DNA from: Alkalinema sp. FACHB-956
GTDB taxonomy: Bacteria > Cyanobacteriota > Cyanobacteriia > Leptolyngbyales > Leptolyngbyaceae
NCBI RefSeq assembly: GCF_014697025.1
Contig: NZ_JACJRC010000001.1
Coordinates: 372,001 to 436,000 of the forward strand
Length of the DNA stretch: 64,000 nt
Reading direction: 5' to 3'
The notes under the pieces: model-generated
Told to the model about the DNA's origin: nothing
What the model saw: the letters and a program-made list of their open reading frames with translations, nothing else
Databases searched by the model: none
Made by a program: the position numbers and the translations under genes
Shown: in pieces, positions 63,432 to 64,000 of the stretch
Position numbering within the stretch: position 1 is the stretch's first letter
Layout: each line of letters starts with the position of its first letter

Positions 63432-64000
63432 CTAAGCGTTTTCTTGTAATTCACCCGTTTTCACGGTTAATTGTTGGGCTTGGTTACCGCGTTGAATTTC
63501 AATTTTGAGCGACTGCCCCAGACGGCTGTTCTCCACCACTTCTTGCAGGTTTTCCGCCGATCGCACGGGCTGCCCATCGATCGCAGTAATGACATCCCCC
63601 CGCCGAATGCCAGCTTTGGCCGCAGGGGTACCGGGCATCACCTTGACAACGATCACGCCATTGACTTCCGGCACCAGGAACACCGCATTGGGATCATCGT
63701 TATTCTGCCGTGCCAGTTCTGGCGTCAACGTCGTCATTTGAACACCCAGGTAGGGATGGCGAATTTTCTCCCCTCGCGCCAATTGATCCTTGAGATCCTT
63801 TGCTTTATTGATGGGGATCGCAAAACCAATGCCCATGGCATCGGCCCGAATGGCGGTGTTAATGCCAATCACTTCCCCCCGATCGTTGACCAAAGGCCCC
63901 CCAGAATTGCCTGGGTTAATCGCGGCATCGGTTTGGATAAACTCCAACCGCTTATCGACCATTCCCACTTGAGCGCTCGATCGCTTGAGGGTGCTGACGA
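63432..64000 (-). CDS. HtrA/Deg-type serine protease, 3' part only
   Basis: The frame is open to the right edge, so the N-terminus lies outside the window; an internal GTG at 63968 is not the start. Present are the last part of the trypsin fold, with the catalytic Ser in [14 protein letters not shown], and one PDZ domain (~[29 protein letters not shown]). Cyanobacterial HtrA/HhoA/HhoB have one PDZ, so the gene is nearly complete at this end. They degrade misfolded periplasmic or luminal proteins. Which paralogue it is cannot be decided here. Confidence 0.92.
   Translation of the reverse strand, partial: VSTLKRSSAQVGMVDKRLEFIQTDAAINPGNSGGPLVNDRGEVIGINTAIRADAMGIGFAIPINKAKDLKDQLARGEKIRHPYLGVQMTTLTPELARQNNDDPNAVFLVPEVNGVIVVKVMPGTPAAKAGIRRGDVITAIDGQPVRSAENLQEVVENSRLGQSLKIEIQRGNQAQQLTVKTGELQENA

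Overview
The window is chromosomal DNA from a cyanobacterium. The evidence is the allophycocyanin gene apcD, the Mg-chelatase subunit chlH, the plastid-type genes ycf35, ycf46 and rpaB (ycf27), a putative petL, the rpmG-rpsR-RNase II cluster, and many CGATCG/GCGATCGC (HIP1-like) words in genes and spacers. Genus cannot be fixed from sequence reading alone. Most of the window is housekeeping DNA on both strands. There is no rRNA, tRNA, prophage, transposase or CRISPR array that I can support.

Layout. Bases 1-5900 are the most unusual part: the 3' part of a glycosyltransferase fused to a degenerate EAL domain and a receiver domain, then a NACHT NTPase with an N-terminal helix-turn-helix, then a stand-alone receiver protein whose receiver closely resembles the one in the fusion. 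Bases 6000-13100 hold a papain-like hydrolase, an M61 peptidase, a Crp-family regulator, a CysQ-like phosphatase, ycf35, ycf46 and a ribbon-helix-helix gene with a visible promoter and operator candidate. Bases 13500-20800 hold two SH3-type envelope proteins, purB, an unknown membrane-anchored coiled-coil protein and a secreted GH5-CBM2 cellulase-like enzyme. Bases 20900-34300 are rich in photosynthesis and tetrapyrrole genes: rpaB, radA, apcD, chlH, petL and hemE, with aroB between. Bases 34700-46500 carry rsmH, a hybrid histidine kinase, a NarL-type regulator, ftsQ-ftsZ, moeA, rpmG, rpsR and an RNB exoribonuclease. Bases 46800-57400 carry an FHA protein, a DUF2079 membrane protein, the lipid cluster plsX-fabH-fabD-plsC, a DUF2288 protein, a pseudouridine synthase overlapping a RodZ-like gene, and an M23 peptidase. 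Bases 57400-64000 carry an FAD oxidoreductase, an M1 aminopeptidase with HEAT repeats, argF and the 3' part of an HtrA/Deg protease.

Two things deserve attention. First, the locus at the left edge could couple exopolysaccharide glycosylation to a cyclic-di-GMP-like or phosphorelay input; no published example of this exact fusion comes to mind. Second, short tandem duplications (12-20 bp units, 2-4 copies) occur in most spacers. Five arrays contain the stop codon of a gene and extend downstream from it. The three clear arrays inside genes (radA, moeA, M23 peptidase) have units of 15 or 18 bp, so they keep frame. This looks like a genome-wide duplication process filtered by selection.
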